Notes under the pieces: generated by a model
What the model was told of the DNA's origin: nothing
Seen by the model: only the letters and a program-made list of their open reading frames with translations
Databases searched by the model: none
Position numbers and translations under genes: made by a program
In this document: in pieces, positions 1 to 7,859 of the stretch
How the letters are laid out: each line of letters begins with the position of its first letter
How positions within the stretch are numbered: position 1 is the stretch's first letter
NCBI GenBank assembly: GCA_003577275.1
Contig: QEVO01000001.1
Coordinates: 930,001 to 994,000, forward strand
Length of the DNA: 64,000 nt
From: Pseudomonadota bacterium
GTDB lineage: Bacteria > Pseudomonadota > Alphaproteobacteria > Sphingomonadales > Govanellaceae
Direction of reading: 5' to 3'

Positions 1-125
1 TTGCAGCGATGCGATTTTTACCTTTTGTTAACAGCCGAGGCGGACAATGAGATCGCTAAAATTTTAATCGAACTCTACGGATTGACACCGGGCAGAAGGC
101 AACGGGCGATCTTGGAGCAGGCCGG

Positions 126-530
126 ATGGACTTGAAGCACCTTACGCTGTTTAAAGCGTTGCAGCACAAGATGGGCTGGCTCAGCCGGCGTCAGGCGGTG
201 CTGTCGCAGAACGTCGCCAACTCCAATACCCCCGATTTCCGCCCCCAGGACTTGAAAAACGTTCGCTTCACTCAGGTCTTGAACCGCGCCGTCGGCGGCA
301 ATGTCAAGGTCGCCCGCACCCATCCCAACCATCAAAAGCCGCCCAGCGAGAGCGCGGGCGGCGAGGAATACACCGTGCGCAGCGCCGAATTGAAGCGCAA
401 CGGCAACGGCGTCACCGTCGAGCAGGAACTGCTGAAAATGGCCGAAGTGCAAATGGACTATGGCCTTGTCACCAATCTTTACCGCAAGCATGAAAGCATG
501 ATCCTCACCGCGCTCGGCCGCAATCGCTGA
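126..530 (+). CDS. flgB: Flagellar basal-body rod protein FlgB
   Basis: FlgB forms the proximal rod of the flagellar basal body in the periplasm and is exported by the flagellar type III apparatus. The 134-residue length is normal. The N-terminal rod/hook signature is visible around residues 19-40 (SRRQAVLSQNVANSNTPDF), and the C-terminus ends in a helix typical of axial proteins. An ATG is preceded by GGAG. It is first in a tight run flgB-flgC-fliE-fliQ-fliR-flhB, the usual alphaproteobacterial order. The 125 bases upstream are AT-rich near the start and contain a TTGACA at about 82-87, but no convincing sigma-54 flagellar promoter was seen, so the operon promoter may lie outside the window. 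Confidence 0.97.
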   Translation: MDLKHLTLFKALQHKMGWLSRRQAVLSQNVANSNTPDFRPQDLKNVRFTQVLNRAVGGNVKVARTHPNHQKPPSESAGGEEYTVRSAELKRNGNGVTVEQELLKMAEVQMDYGLVTNLYRKHESMILTALGRNR

Positions 531-558
531 GCGTTAGGGGAGCATCGGAGACAGCGTT

Positions 559-966
559 ATGGATCTCTCTAAGTCGTTGATGATTTCAGCCGCCGGCCTG
601 AAGGCGCAGTCAGTGCGTATTCGGGTGATTTCGGAGAACCTCGCCAACGCCGATTCGCTGGCCAGCTCGCCCACCGATACGCCTTATCGCCGCAAGGTGG
701 TTTCGTTTCGCAACGAGCTTGATCGCAAGCTCGGCATTCATGAGGTCACGGTCGACGGCGTTACCTTCGACCGCAGCGATTTTGGCAAGCGTTACCAGCC
801 GGGGCATCCCGGCGCCGACGCCGATGGCTATGTCCGCACGCCCAACGTCGAGCCGCTGTTGGAAGTTATGGACATGCGCCAGGCGCAGCGCAGCTATGAC
901 GCCAATCTCAACGCCGCCGATACGGCGAAGAACATGATCATGCGCACCATTGATCTGTTGCGGTAA
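559..966 (+). CDS. flgC: Flagellar basal-body rod protein FlgC
   Basis: FlgC is a second proximal rod subunit. The protein has 135 residues, the family norm. It carries the N-terminal rod motif (SENLANADS, about residues 26-34) and a conserved C-terminal segment (MRQAQRSYDANLNAADTAK) that packs in the axial core. It starts 28 bases after flgB and lies in the same transcription unit. Confidence 0.97.
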   Translation: MDLSKSLMISAAGLKAQSVRIRVISENLANADSLASSPTDTPYRRKVVSFRNELDRKLGIHEVTVDGVTFDRSDFGKRYQPGHPGADADGYVRTPNVEPLLEVMDMRQAQRSYDANLNAADTAKNMIMRTIDLLR

Positions 967-992
967 AATAACTCAAGAACGAGGAATACGCC

Positions 993-1304
993 ATGTCGAT
1001 CAAAGGACTTGATGCCGCCAATGCCTATGCCGCAGCGGCGGCGCGCAGCGGCTCCGGTATGTCGGCGAAAGAAGCGCTGTCCGGCGGTTCCGGGTTTGCC
1101 GATATGCTCCAGGAAGTCACCACTGGGGTGGCGGAGGCTGCCGAGAAAAGCGAGAAAGCCAGCATCGCCGGGCTTAACCGCCAGATGGATCTGGTGGATG
1201 TGGTCAGCGAAGTTTCCAATGCCGAAATGATGGTCAACACCGTGGTGGCGGTGCGCGATCGCGTGATCCAGGCCTATCAGGAAATCATGCGGATGCCGAT
1301 TTAG
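993..1304 (+). CDS. fliE: Flagellar hook-basal body complex protein FliE
   Basis: FliE joins the MS ring to the rod and is the first axial protein exported. The protein has 103 residues and an Ala/Gly/Ser-rich N-terminus. The conserved C-terminal half (NRQMDLVDVVSEVSNAEMM and VAVRDRVIQAYQEIMRM) is diagnostic. GAGGAA lies upstream of the ATG. It follows flgC by 26 bases. Confidence 0.96.
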   Translation: MSIKGLDAANAYAAAAARSGSGMSAKEALSGGSGFADMLQEVTTGVAEAAEKSEKASIAGLNRQMDLVDVVSEVSNAEMMVNTVVAVRDRVIQAYQEIMRMPI

Positions 1305-1350
1305 AGCATGATGTTATTAGCTCTAGGTTGTGTTGAGGAAAGAGTGGCAA

Positions 1351-1617
1351 ATGGTCGGGTCCGATGTAATTGACGTGGCGCGCGATGCGATTTGGGTGTT
1401 TCTGATCGTTGCCGGCCCCACCATGCTGGTGGCGTTGGTGGTGGGCTTGGCGATTTCGCTGATACAGGCGCTGACCCAGATTCAGGAAATGACGCTCACC
1501 TTCGTGCCGAAGATCGTGGCGATCTTCGTCTCCCTATTGGTTTTTCTGCCGTTCATGGGCGATGCCCTAAACGGCCTCATGTTCCGCATCTCTGACCGTA
1601 TCGTGAACGGGCTTTAA
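1351..1617 (+). CDS. fliQ: Flagellar export apparatus protein FliQ
   Basis: FliQ is a small membrane subunit of the type III export gate (FliP5-FliQ4-FliR1). I place the start at the ATG at 1351, with GAGGAAAG upstream, rather than an in-frame GTG at 1330. This gives 88 residues, matching the family. Two hydrophobic helices are visible (about residues 14-40 and 50-75), separated by the conserved ALTQIQEMTLTFVPKI loop. fliP is not adjacent here and must lie elsewhere. Confidence 0.95.
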   Translation: MVGSDVIDVARDAIWVFLIVAGPTMLVALVVGLAISLIQALTQIQEMTLTFVPKIVAIFVSLLVFLPFMGDALNGLMFRISDRIVNGL

Positions 1618-1620
1618 GGC

Positions 1621-2379
1621 ATGCTCGGGCAATTTTCTCCCGAGGCGATTTTTGCGTTCTTTCTAGTTTTTTTGCGTCTCGGCTCGGCGCTGATGCTGGC
1701 GCCGGCCTTGGGCGAAAGCATGATCCCGGCGCGCATCCGCCTAAGCTTCGCGCTGCTCCTCAGTCTCGTCATTCTGCCTTTGGTGCGCGATACCTTGCCG
1801 GCCATCCCGCCTGACGCCATGTCGCTGACCCTGGCCTTGCTGCGCGAAATGCTGATCGGCGTCATTCTTGGCGTCGCCACCCGGTTGATCATGAGCGCGC
1901 TGCACGTCATGGGCGTTGTCGTCGCCTATCAGACCGGTCTTGGCGCCGCGCAAGTCTTCGATCCGGTGCAGGGAACGCAGGGCGCCGTGGTTGGCAGTTT
2001 TCTGACGTTGCTTGGCATTCTGGTCATTTTCACCACCAACCTCCATCATCTGCTGATCGCCGCCATGCGCGATAGTTACCTGCTGTTTCCCGTCGGCAGC
2101 GTTCCCGATATTACCGATTTGACGACCATGATCATCCGCATCGTCTCCGAATCATTCCGTTTAGGCGTTCAGATGTCGGCGCCGTTTCTGGTCTATGGCC
2201 TGGTATTCAACATCGGCCTTGGCCTCATTTCCCGCTTGATGCCGCAGCTTCAGGTGTTCTTCATCGCCATGCCCTTGAACATCGCCCTCGGCTTTGTGGT
2301 GTTATTCATGGTGATCGGCGCGTCGATGATGTGGTTTGCCGATTATTTTGAGAACACCACCGCCATGTTCCTCAGATAG
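1621..2379 (+). CDS. fliR: Flagellar export apparatus protein FliR
   Basis: FliR is the single-copy membrane subunit of the flagellar export gate. The protein has 252 residues with about six hydrophobic segments, plus the characteristic QTGLGAAQVFDP stretch near residues 107-118 and a C-terminal NIALGF segment. It starts 3 bases after the fliQ stop with only a weak ribosome site, which suggests translational coupling. Confidence 0.95.
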   Translation: MLGQFSPEAIFAFFLVFLRLGSALMLAPALGESMIPARIRLSFALLLSLVILPLVRDTLPAIPPDAMSLTLALLREMLIGVILGVATRLIMSALHVMGVVVAYQTGLGAAQVFDPVQGTQGAVVGSFLTLLGILVIFTTNLHHLLIAAMRDSYLLFPVGSVPDITDLTTMIIRIVSESFRLGVQMSAPFLVYGLVFNIGLGLISRLMPQLQVFFIAMPLNIALGFVVLFMVIGASMMWFADYFENTTAMFLR

Positions 2380-2387
2380 GATAGGTC

Positions 2388-3467
2388 ATGGCCGAGGAAC
2401 AAGAAGAGTCGCAAAAAACCGAAGAGCCGTCGCAAAAGAAGCTGGACGACGCCCACAAGCGCGGCGAGGTGGCGAAAAGCCGCGATATCAATCACTGGTT
2501 CATGCTGTTGGCCATCGCTTTGGCCGTGATGATTTCGGCGCGGCCGGCGGCCTCGCGCATGACCGAGTATTTTTCCGGGCTGATGAGCAACTCTTACGCC
2601 GTTCCCGTCGGCGACGGGGCGATCGGCGATTTGTTGCGCTCGCTCTATCTTAATCTTGCCGTCGCTCTGGCGCTGCCGATGATTCTTTTGATGGCCGGCG
2701 CGCTGGCCGGCGCGCTCATCCAACATAAGCCGATTTTCTCCGCCGAACGGATGAAGCCTGATCTATCGAAGATATCCTTGACCAAGGGGTTCAAGCGATT
2801 GTTCGGCGCGGCGAACTTCGTTGAGCTTATCAAGACCATCGCAAAATTCATCATTGTCGGCGGCGTGGTGGCGACGATGGTGGCGCCCAAGGCGACGCTT
2901 CTGGTGGAGCTGACGGCGCGCGGGCCGGAAAACCTCCTGCCCACCGTCTATGCGCTGACGCTGCGCATGCTGGGCGGCGTGCTGGCCATCATGGCGGTAT
3001 TGGCGGGCCTTGACTACCTGTTTCAGGTCTATCAACACCGCAAGCGCCTGCGTATGACCAAGCAGGAAGTCAAGGACGAGCATAAGCAGACCGAAGGCGA
3101 TCCTCACATCAAGGCGCGGCTGCGGCAAATTCGTATGGAGCGGTCGCGCAAGCGCATGATGGCGGCGGTGCCCGAAGCCAGCGTGGTGGTCACCAACCCG
3201 ACCCATTACGCCGTCGCCCTGAAATATGAGCACGGCGCCATGGAAGCGCCCAAGGTGGTGGCCAAGGGCGTCGATCACATCGCCGCCAAGATCCGCGCCA
3301 TCGCCGAGGAGCACAAGGTGCCCATCGTGGAAAACCCGCCCTTGGCGCGGGCGCTTCATGCGACCGTCGAAATCGACCAGGAAATCCCGCCGGAGCACTA
3401 CCGCGCCGTCGCCGAGGTCATCAGCTTCGTCCTCAAACTGCGCCGCAAGGCGGGCGGGCGACGTTGA
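2388..3467 (+). CDS. flhB: Flagellar export switch protein FlhB
   Basis: FlhB is the substrate-specificity switch of the export gate. Its 359 residues consist of a charged N-terminus (EESQKTEEPSQKKLDDA), four transmembrane segments, and a cytoplasmic domain. The autocleavage site NPTH is intact (Asn270-Pro271, inside VVVTNPTHYAVALKY). Cleavage there switches export from rod/hook to filament proteins. The gene ends the flagellar run. The next gene is cckA, an adjacency I recall from other Rhodospirillales-like genomes. Confidence 0.96.
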   Translation: MAEEQEESQKTEEPSQKKLDDAHKRGEVAKSRDINHWFMLLAIALAVMISARPAASRMTEYFSGLMSNSYAVPVGDGAIGDLLRSLYLNLAVALALPMILLMAGALAGALIQHKPIFSAERMKPDLSKISLTKGFKRLFGAANFVELIKTIAKFIIVGGVVATMVAPKATLLVELTARGPENLLPTVYALTLRMLGGVLAIMAVLAGLDYLFQVYQHRKRLRMTKQEVKDEHKQTEGDPHIKARLRQIRMERSRKRMMAAVPEASVVVTNPTHYAVALKYEHGAMEAPKVVAKGVDHIAAKIRAIAEEHKVPIVENPPLARALHATVEIDQEIPPEHYRAVAEVISFVLKLRRKAGGRR

Positions 3468-3528
3468 CCGCTTGCAGCGGAAGGAAATGTGCTAATCTGC
3501 CCCGGCAGATCGTGAGTTTTAGAGTTGG

Positions 3529-5934
3529 ATGCGGGACGAAGCGACCACGGATAACGCCTTAAAAGCCCGGCGGGCCAGGAGCGCCCAGCGGCGTGGGCTT
3601 CGCCGTCCGGTTGCGGCCGGCATGGGGCTGGCGCTGGCGGTGATCGCCGCCGCCGCCGCTTGGTACGTGACCACCGATTCCGCCTGGTGGCTGGCCGGCG
3701 GCATTCTCGCCGGCGTGGCGCTGGCCAGCGGCGCTCTCGCCATCGTGCTCCTCGTGCGCGGCGGCCTTTCTTCCTTGACCGCCGCCGATACCGGTTTGAT
3801 GTTCGCCTCCCTTGACGTGGCCGCCAATGGCCGGGCGATCAGCGATGCCGAGGGGCGCTTGATCTATGCCAACGCCGCCTACCGGGCCATGACGGGCGGC
3901 CGCGCCGGCGATCCATCGTCGCCGGTAGAGCTAGCGGTCATCAATGAGGACATGGCGCAGCGTTTAAGGGCGCTTTTGAAGCTGGCCCGCAGCGGCGGGT
4001 CGGGCAAGGAGATCGTCGCCATCGACCTGCCCGACGGCGGCCGGCGCTGGCTCAGGGTTGCCGCCGGCGACGGCGGCGCCGATGGCGCCACCATCGTGTG
4101 GAAACTGATCGATATCACCAGCGAAGACCTGGAGCGGGAACACGCTCTGGCGGCGGTCAGTCTCATGGGCGCGGCATTGTCGGCCGCCGGCATGGTCTGG
4201 GTGGTGGTGGGCAAGAACGGGCGTATCGCCCTGCAAAGCCGGACGGCGCAGGACTTGGCCAACCATGGCGCGACGCTCGCCGGAATTGACGCCGGGTCAG
4301 TCATTACGGTCGAGGACAGCGAACGTGGAACGGACAAAGAATTCATCGTGGCGGCGGCGGCGACGTTCAGTCACGACCTGAAACTGGTGCTGCTGCGTGA
4401 CGCGGCGCAGTCGGTTGCCGCCGGCGATGGCGTCGATGAGCGCTTCCAGCGCTATTTCGCCGAAGCGCCGCTGGCCATCGCCACCATTGATGCCGAGGGC
4501 CGTATTCTCGACAGCAACGACCTGTTTTCCCGTCTGCTGCCCGAACGCCTGCCGGAAACGGGGGCGACGCTTGACGACGTCTTTCCCGACAAGGACGCCC
4601 GCGAGGTGGCGTGGCGGGTGCGCGAGGCGGTGGAGCGTGGCATCGTGCCGCCGCCCGTCGATGTGCGACTGAAGCGCGATCCCGATCGTCAGGCGCAGTT
4701 GTTCGTGCACCGCGCCGGCGGCGATGACCGCCTGATCGCCTATCTCATCGACGTCACCGAGCAGAAGAACCTGGAATTACAGTTCGCGCAATCGCAGAAG
4801 ATGCAGGCGGTGGGGCAGTTGGCTGGCGGCATCGCCCATGATTTCAATAATCTTTTGACCGCCATCACCGGCTTTTGCGATCTGCTCTTGGTGCGCCATG
4901 GCCCCGGCGATCAGTCGTTCGCCGACATCATGCAGATCAAGCAGAACGCCAACCGGGCGGCCAATCTGACGCGTCAGTTGTTGGCTTTTTCGCGCCAGCA
5001 GACGCTGCGCCCCAAGGTGCTGATCATCACCGACGTGCTGGCCGAGTTGTCCAATCTGTTGCGCCGTCTCATTGGTGAGAACATCGACCTGAAGATGATC
5101 CATGGCCGTAACTTAGGCCCGGTGCGGGTCGACCAGGGCCAGCTTGAGCAGGTGATCATCAACCTGGCCGTCAACGCCCGCGACGCCATGCCCAAGGGCG
5201 GCACGCTGACCATCCGCACCGCCAATATTTCCACCGAAGACTCGCGCAAGCTCGGCCATACCTTCATGCCGCCCGCCGATTACGTGCTGGTGGAGGTTAC
5301 CGATACCGGCATCGGCATCCCCAAGGAGCACCTGGGTAAAATCTTTGAGCCGTTCTTTTCCACCAAGGAAGTGGGTAAGGGCACCGGGCTGGGGCTCTCC
5401 ACCGTTTATGGCATCGTCAAGCAGACCGGCGGCTTCATCTTTCCCATCAGCGAGCCGGGCAAGGGGGCGACGTTCCGCATCTTCCTGCCGGTGCACCGGG
5501 GGGAGGAGGAGGAAAAACCGCCAACCGCCGTCGACGCCGCGCCGGAAAAGCCCAAGGATCTGACCGGCAAGGCTTCGGTGCTCCTGGTGGAGGACGAGGA
5601 TGCGGTTCGGATGTTTGCTAGCCGGGCCTTGAAGAACAAGGGCTATAAGGTGTGGGAGGCGGCCAGCGGCGAGGCGGCCTTGGAGATCGTCGCCGCCCAT
5701 GGCGATGAGATCGACCTCCTGATCAGTGACGTGGTGATGCCCAACATGGACGGCCCGACCTTGGTCAAGGCGATCCGCGAACGCAATCAGCGGATGAAGA
5801 TCATCTTCATCTCCGGCTATGCCGAGGACGCCTTCAAGAAAAACCTCGCCAAGGGCGAAGCCTTCAGCTTCCTGCCCAAGCCCTTCAGCCTCAAGCAGCT
5901 GGCCGAAAAGGTCAAAGACGTCCTGGAGGCGTGA
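3529..5934 (+). CDS. cckA: CckA-type hybrid histidine kinase
   Basis: This is a membrane hybrid kinase of the CckA family, which in alphaproteobacteria feeds phosphate through ChpT to the master regulator CtrA and so controls the cell cycle and often motility. Of its 801 residues, two transmembrane segments occupy about 25-75, followed by PAS-like regions (about 85-200 and 310-400). The HisKA domain has phospho-acceptor His437 in GGIAHDFNNLL, the signature of this family. The HATPase domain has DTGIGIPKEHLGKIFEPFF and GTGLGLSTVYG. The C-terminal receiver domain has Asp734 in LLISDVVMPNMDG. All key residues are present. Its place right after the flagellar genes fits control of motility, but that link is inference. 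Confidence 0.92.
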   Translation: MRDEATTDNALKARRARSAQRRGLRRPVAAGMGLALAVIAAAAAWYVTTDSAWWLAGGILAGVALASGALAIVLLVRGGLSSLTAADTGLMFASLDVAANGRAISDAEGRLIYANAAYRAMTGGRAGDPSSPVELAVINEDMAQRLRALLKLARSGGSGKEIVAIDLPDGGRRWLRVAAGDGGADGATIVWKLIDITSEDLEREHALAAVSLMGAALSAAGMVWVVVGKNGRIALQSRTAQDLANHGATLAGIDAGSVITVEDSERGTDKEFIVAAAATFSHDLKLVLLRDAAQSVAAGDGVDERFQRYFAEAPLAIATIDAEGRILDSNDLFSRLLPERLPETGATLDDVFPDKDAREVAWRVREAVERGIVPPPVDVRLKRDPDRQAQLFVHRAGGDDRLIAYLIDVTEQKNLELQFAQSQKMQAVGQLAGGIAHDFNNLLTAITGFCDLLLVRHGPGDQSFADIMQIKQNANRAANLTRQLLAFSRQQTLRPKVLIITDVLAELSNLLRRLIGENIDLKMIHGRNLGPVRVDQGQLEQVIINLAVNARDAMPKGGTLTIRTANISTEDSRKLGHTFMPPADYVLVEVTDTGIGIPKEHLGKIFEPFFSTKEVGKGTGLGLSTVYGIVKQTGGFIFPISEPGKGATFRIFLPVHRGEEEEKPPTAVDAAPEKPKDLTGKASVLLVEDEDAVRMFASRALKNKGYKVWEAASGEAALEIVAAHGDEIDLLISDVVMPNMDGPTLVKAIRERNQRMKIIFISGYAEDAFKKNLAKGEAFSFLPKPFSLKQLAEKVKDVLEA

Positions 5935-6010
5935 TCATTTGACCCATAACCCATTGGCCTACTTTAACTGGAGCTATTTCTACTTAAATATACTCAGTTT
6001 AACTCTTTTC

Positions 6011-6080
6011 CGTCATTCCCGCGTAGGCGGGAATCCATAGAAAAATCAAGTCACTGGATCCCCGCTTTCGCGGGGATGAC
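6011..6080. repeat. Dispersed palindromic repeat, copy A
   Basis: This 70-base intergenic element holds two small hairpins, one built on TTCCCGC/GCGGGAA and the other on ATCCCCGC/GCGGGGAT. It starts CGTCATTCCCGCG and ends CGGGGATGAC. The same layout recurs at 17418-17487 (inverted) and 26420-26495. Similarity between this copy and the 26420 copy continues past the core on the right (AGGAAAAT...ATTT..TGTA), so the mobile unit may be about 110 bases long. It lies between cckA and the next gene and could also end transcription. The rest of 5935-6130 shows no gene. Confidence 0.85.
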
Positions 6081-6131
6081 AAGGAAAATAGTGATTTTTG
6101 TAATTCATTTTGGACAGAGTATTCTATTTAT

Positions 6132-6156
6132 CATATATGACCCTTTGGGCTATATG
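6132..6156. promoter_or_regulatory. Imperfect palindrome, likely operator of the HTH gene
   Basis: The site is CATATA-TGACCC-TTT-GGGC-TATATG. Outer arms CATATA/TATATG and inner CCC/GGG pair symmetrically apart from a two-base offset. It lies 21 bases before the HTH gene at 6178. Antitoxin-like HTH proteins usually bind such sites at their own promoter. This assignment is inference from position and symmetry. Confidence 0.45.
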
Positions 6157-6177
6157 AAAGCATAGCGGAGCACGACC

Positions 6178-6492
6178 ATGATCATGACCAGCCAAGCGTA
6201 TAAGGGCATTGCCCAGGGCCTTAACGAGGCCATTGCCTTTGCCGGCGGCAAAAGGCGGGGCTTTGCCGTCCATAATTTTCCGGTTGCGCCGACTGAGGTG
6301 CGCGAAGCGCGTGAACGCCTTGGCCTAACGCAACGGGAATTTGCGGAGAATCTGCTGGGCGTCAGTGTCTTTACTTTGCGTAAATGGGAGCAAGGCCAGC
6401 GTCAACCCACGGGCGCGGCAAGAACCCTGATCCGGGTCATTCGCTCCAATCCCGGCGCTGTTCGCAAGGTATTGGCCGACACGGCGGCCTAA
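6178..6492 (+). CDS. Antitoxin-like HTH protein (NadS/HigA-like), orphan
   Basis: This 104-residue cytoplasmic DNA-binding protein has a Cro/C1-type helix-turn-helix at about residues 40-95: VREARERLGLTQREFAENLLGVSVFTLRKWEQGQRQPTG. The order of segments matches NadS-type antitoxins of type II toxin-antitoxin pairs, which normally follow a RelE/HigE-type toxin gene. No toxin frame is present immediately upstream (only a repeat and a short AT-rich leader) or downstream (recA control region), so it appears to be an orphan. GGAG lies 7 bases before the ATG; a second ATG lies two codons in. Confidence 0.85.
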   Translation: MIMTSQAYKGIAQGLNEAIAFAGGKRRGFAVHNFPVAPTEVREARERLGLTQREFAENLLGVSVFTLRKWEQGQRQPTGAARTLIRVIRSNPGAVRKVLADTAA

Positions 6493-6506
6493 AAACCTTC
6501 TCATTT

Positions 6507-6521
6507 GTTCGCAAAATGTTC
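6507..6521 (+). promoter_or_regulatory. LexA (SOS) box of recA
   Basis: GTTCGCAAAATGTTC matches the alphaproteobacterial LexA site GTTC-N7-GTTC exactly. It abuts the recA -35 hexamer, so bound LexA would block RNA polymerase. This is the known arrangement for recA in Rhizobiales, Rhodobacterales and related groups. Confidence 0.9.
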
Positions 6522-6550
6522 TTGCCTGACGAGAACAAACGCGGTACATT
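6522..6550 (+). promoter_or_regulatory. recA promoter (-35/-10)
   Basis: TTGCCT at 6522-6527 and TACATT at 6545-6550 are 17 bases apart, giving a reasonable housekeeping-sigma promoter. The LexA box ends one base before the -35. The expected start of transcription is near 6557, about 40 bases before the recA ATG. Confidence 0.65.
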
Positions 6551-6597
6551 TGCTTTCATTGCATCGGCGCAAACGCTGTGAAATAACGGAGGCTTGA

Positions 6598-7680
6598 ATG
6601 TCGGCGAAATTACGCGTGGTGGAACAGGGACGGGACGATATGGACAGATCGAAGGCGCTGGATGCAGCCTTAAGCCAGATCGAGCGGGCGTTCGGCAAGG
6701 GCTCGGTGATGCGGCTGGGCCAGCAAAGCGCGGTGCAGGTGGAGGCGATTTCCACCGGCTCCCTGGGGCTCGACATCGCCCTTGGCATCGGCGGCCTGCC
6801 GCGGGGGCGAATCGTTGAAATTTTCGGGCCGGAAAGCTCGGGCAAGACGACGCTCGCCCTGCAGGTGGTGGCGGAAACCCAGAAGCGCGGCGGGGTGGCG
6901 GCGTTCGTCGACGCCGAACATGCTCTTGATCCGATTTATGCCAAGAAGCTTGGCGTCAATGTGCAGGAACTCCTCATTTCCCAACCCGACGCCGGCGAGC
7001 AGGCGCTGGAGATCGCCGATACCCTGGTGCGCTCCGGCGCGGTGGATATCCTGGTGGTCGACAGCGTGGCGGCGTTGACGCCCCGGGCCGAATTGGAAGG
7101 CGAGATGGGCGACAGCCATGTCGGCTTGCAGGCGCGGCTGATGAGCCAGGCCCTGCGCAAGCTGACCGGCTCCATTTCCCGCTCCAAGTGCATCGTTATT
7201 TTCATCAACCAGATCCGCATGAAGATCGGCGTCATGTACGGCAGCCCGGAAACCACCACCGGCGGCAATGCGTTGAAGTTTTACGCCTCGGTGCGGCTCG
7301 ATATCCGCCGTACCGGCGCGATCAAGGACCGCGAGGAAATCGTCGGCAACCAGACCCGGGTCAAGATCGTCAAGAACAAACTGGCGCCGCCGTTCAAGCA
7401 GGTGGAGTTTGACATCATGTATGGGGAGGGGATTTCCAAAACCGGCGAACTTGTCGATCTCGGCGTCAAGGCCGGGGTGGTGGAAAAATCCGGGTCGTGG
7501 TTCTCCCATGACGGCGAGCGCATCGGCCAGGGCCGGGAAAACGCCAAAAAGTACCTGTTGGAGCATGCCGAGGTGGCCGAAGCCATCGAAAGCGAGATCA
7601 GAAAGCGCGCCGGCATTCTCGATCAAGCCCTGCTGGCGCCTGCTGGCGATGCCGAAGATTCATCCTTCGAGGATGCCTAA
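6598..7680 (+). CDS. recA: Recombinase RecA
   Basis: RecA coats single-stranded DNA, drives strand exchange and triggers LexA self-cleavage. Its 360 residues match the family norm. Walker A is [10 protein letters not shown] (about 77-86), the Walker B strand is [12 protein letters not shown], and the L2 loop region holds [21 protein letters not shown]. The ATG at 6598 has GGAGG five bases upstream. An internal ATG at codon 15 ([11 protein letters not shown]) is where many RecA proteins begin, so the first 14 residues are a modest extension. It is monocistronic, with its own SOS promoter and a strong terminator. Confidence 0.98.
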   Translation: MSAKLRVVEQGRDDMDRSKALDAALSQIERAFGKGSVMRLGQQSAVQVEAISTGSLGLDIALGIGGLPRGRIVEIFGPESSGKTTLALQVVAETQKRGGVAAFVDAEHALDPIYAKKLGVNVQELLISQPDAGEQALEIADTLVRSGAVDILVVDSVAALTPRAELEGEMGDSHVGLQARLMSQALRKLTGSISRSKCIVIFINQIRMKIGVMYGSPETTTGGNALKFYASVRLDIRRTGAIKDREEIVGNQTRVKIVKNKLAPPFKQVEFDIMYGEGISKTGELVDLGVKAGVVEKSGSWFSHDGERIGQGRENAKKYLLEHAEVAEAIESEIRKRAGILDQALLAPAGDAEDSSFEDA

Positions 7681-7708
7681 GGGACACACGCACTGCAAAC
7701 TTGGCAAT

Positions 7709-7740
7709 AAGCCCGGCCTTAACAGCCGGGCTTTTTCTTT
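7709..7740 (+). terminator. Rho-independent terminator of recA
   Basis: A perfect 9-base stem AAGCCCGGC/GCCGGGCTT (7709-7717 and 7725-7733) with a 7-base loop is followed by a T-rich run. It lies about 30 bases after the recA stop. The following 7741-7859 shows no gene. Confidence 0.9.
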
Positions 7741-7859
7741 AAGAATAATCGACCCTTGCGGCAGACCGGCCTTGGCTGGACAGGGGCCGGTCGCCACGTT
7801 AAAAAGGCGGGCCGGCGGCCGGCGAGCATGGTATATGTCGGGCTCTTAAGGGTTTAGGG

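Noticed and set aside
1..125. Sigma-54 flagellar promoter before flgB
   Set aside because: No GG-N10-GC match with flanking consensus was found; only a TTGACA-like hexamer is visible, so no promoter is called.
75..491. 138-residue minus-strand frame opposite flgB
   Set aside because: It is antisense to a clearly coding flagellar gene; similar long antisense frames occur across the GC-rich genes of this window.
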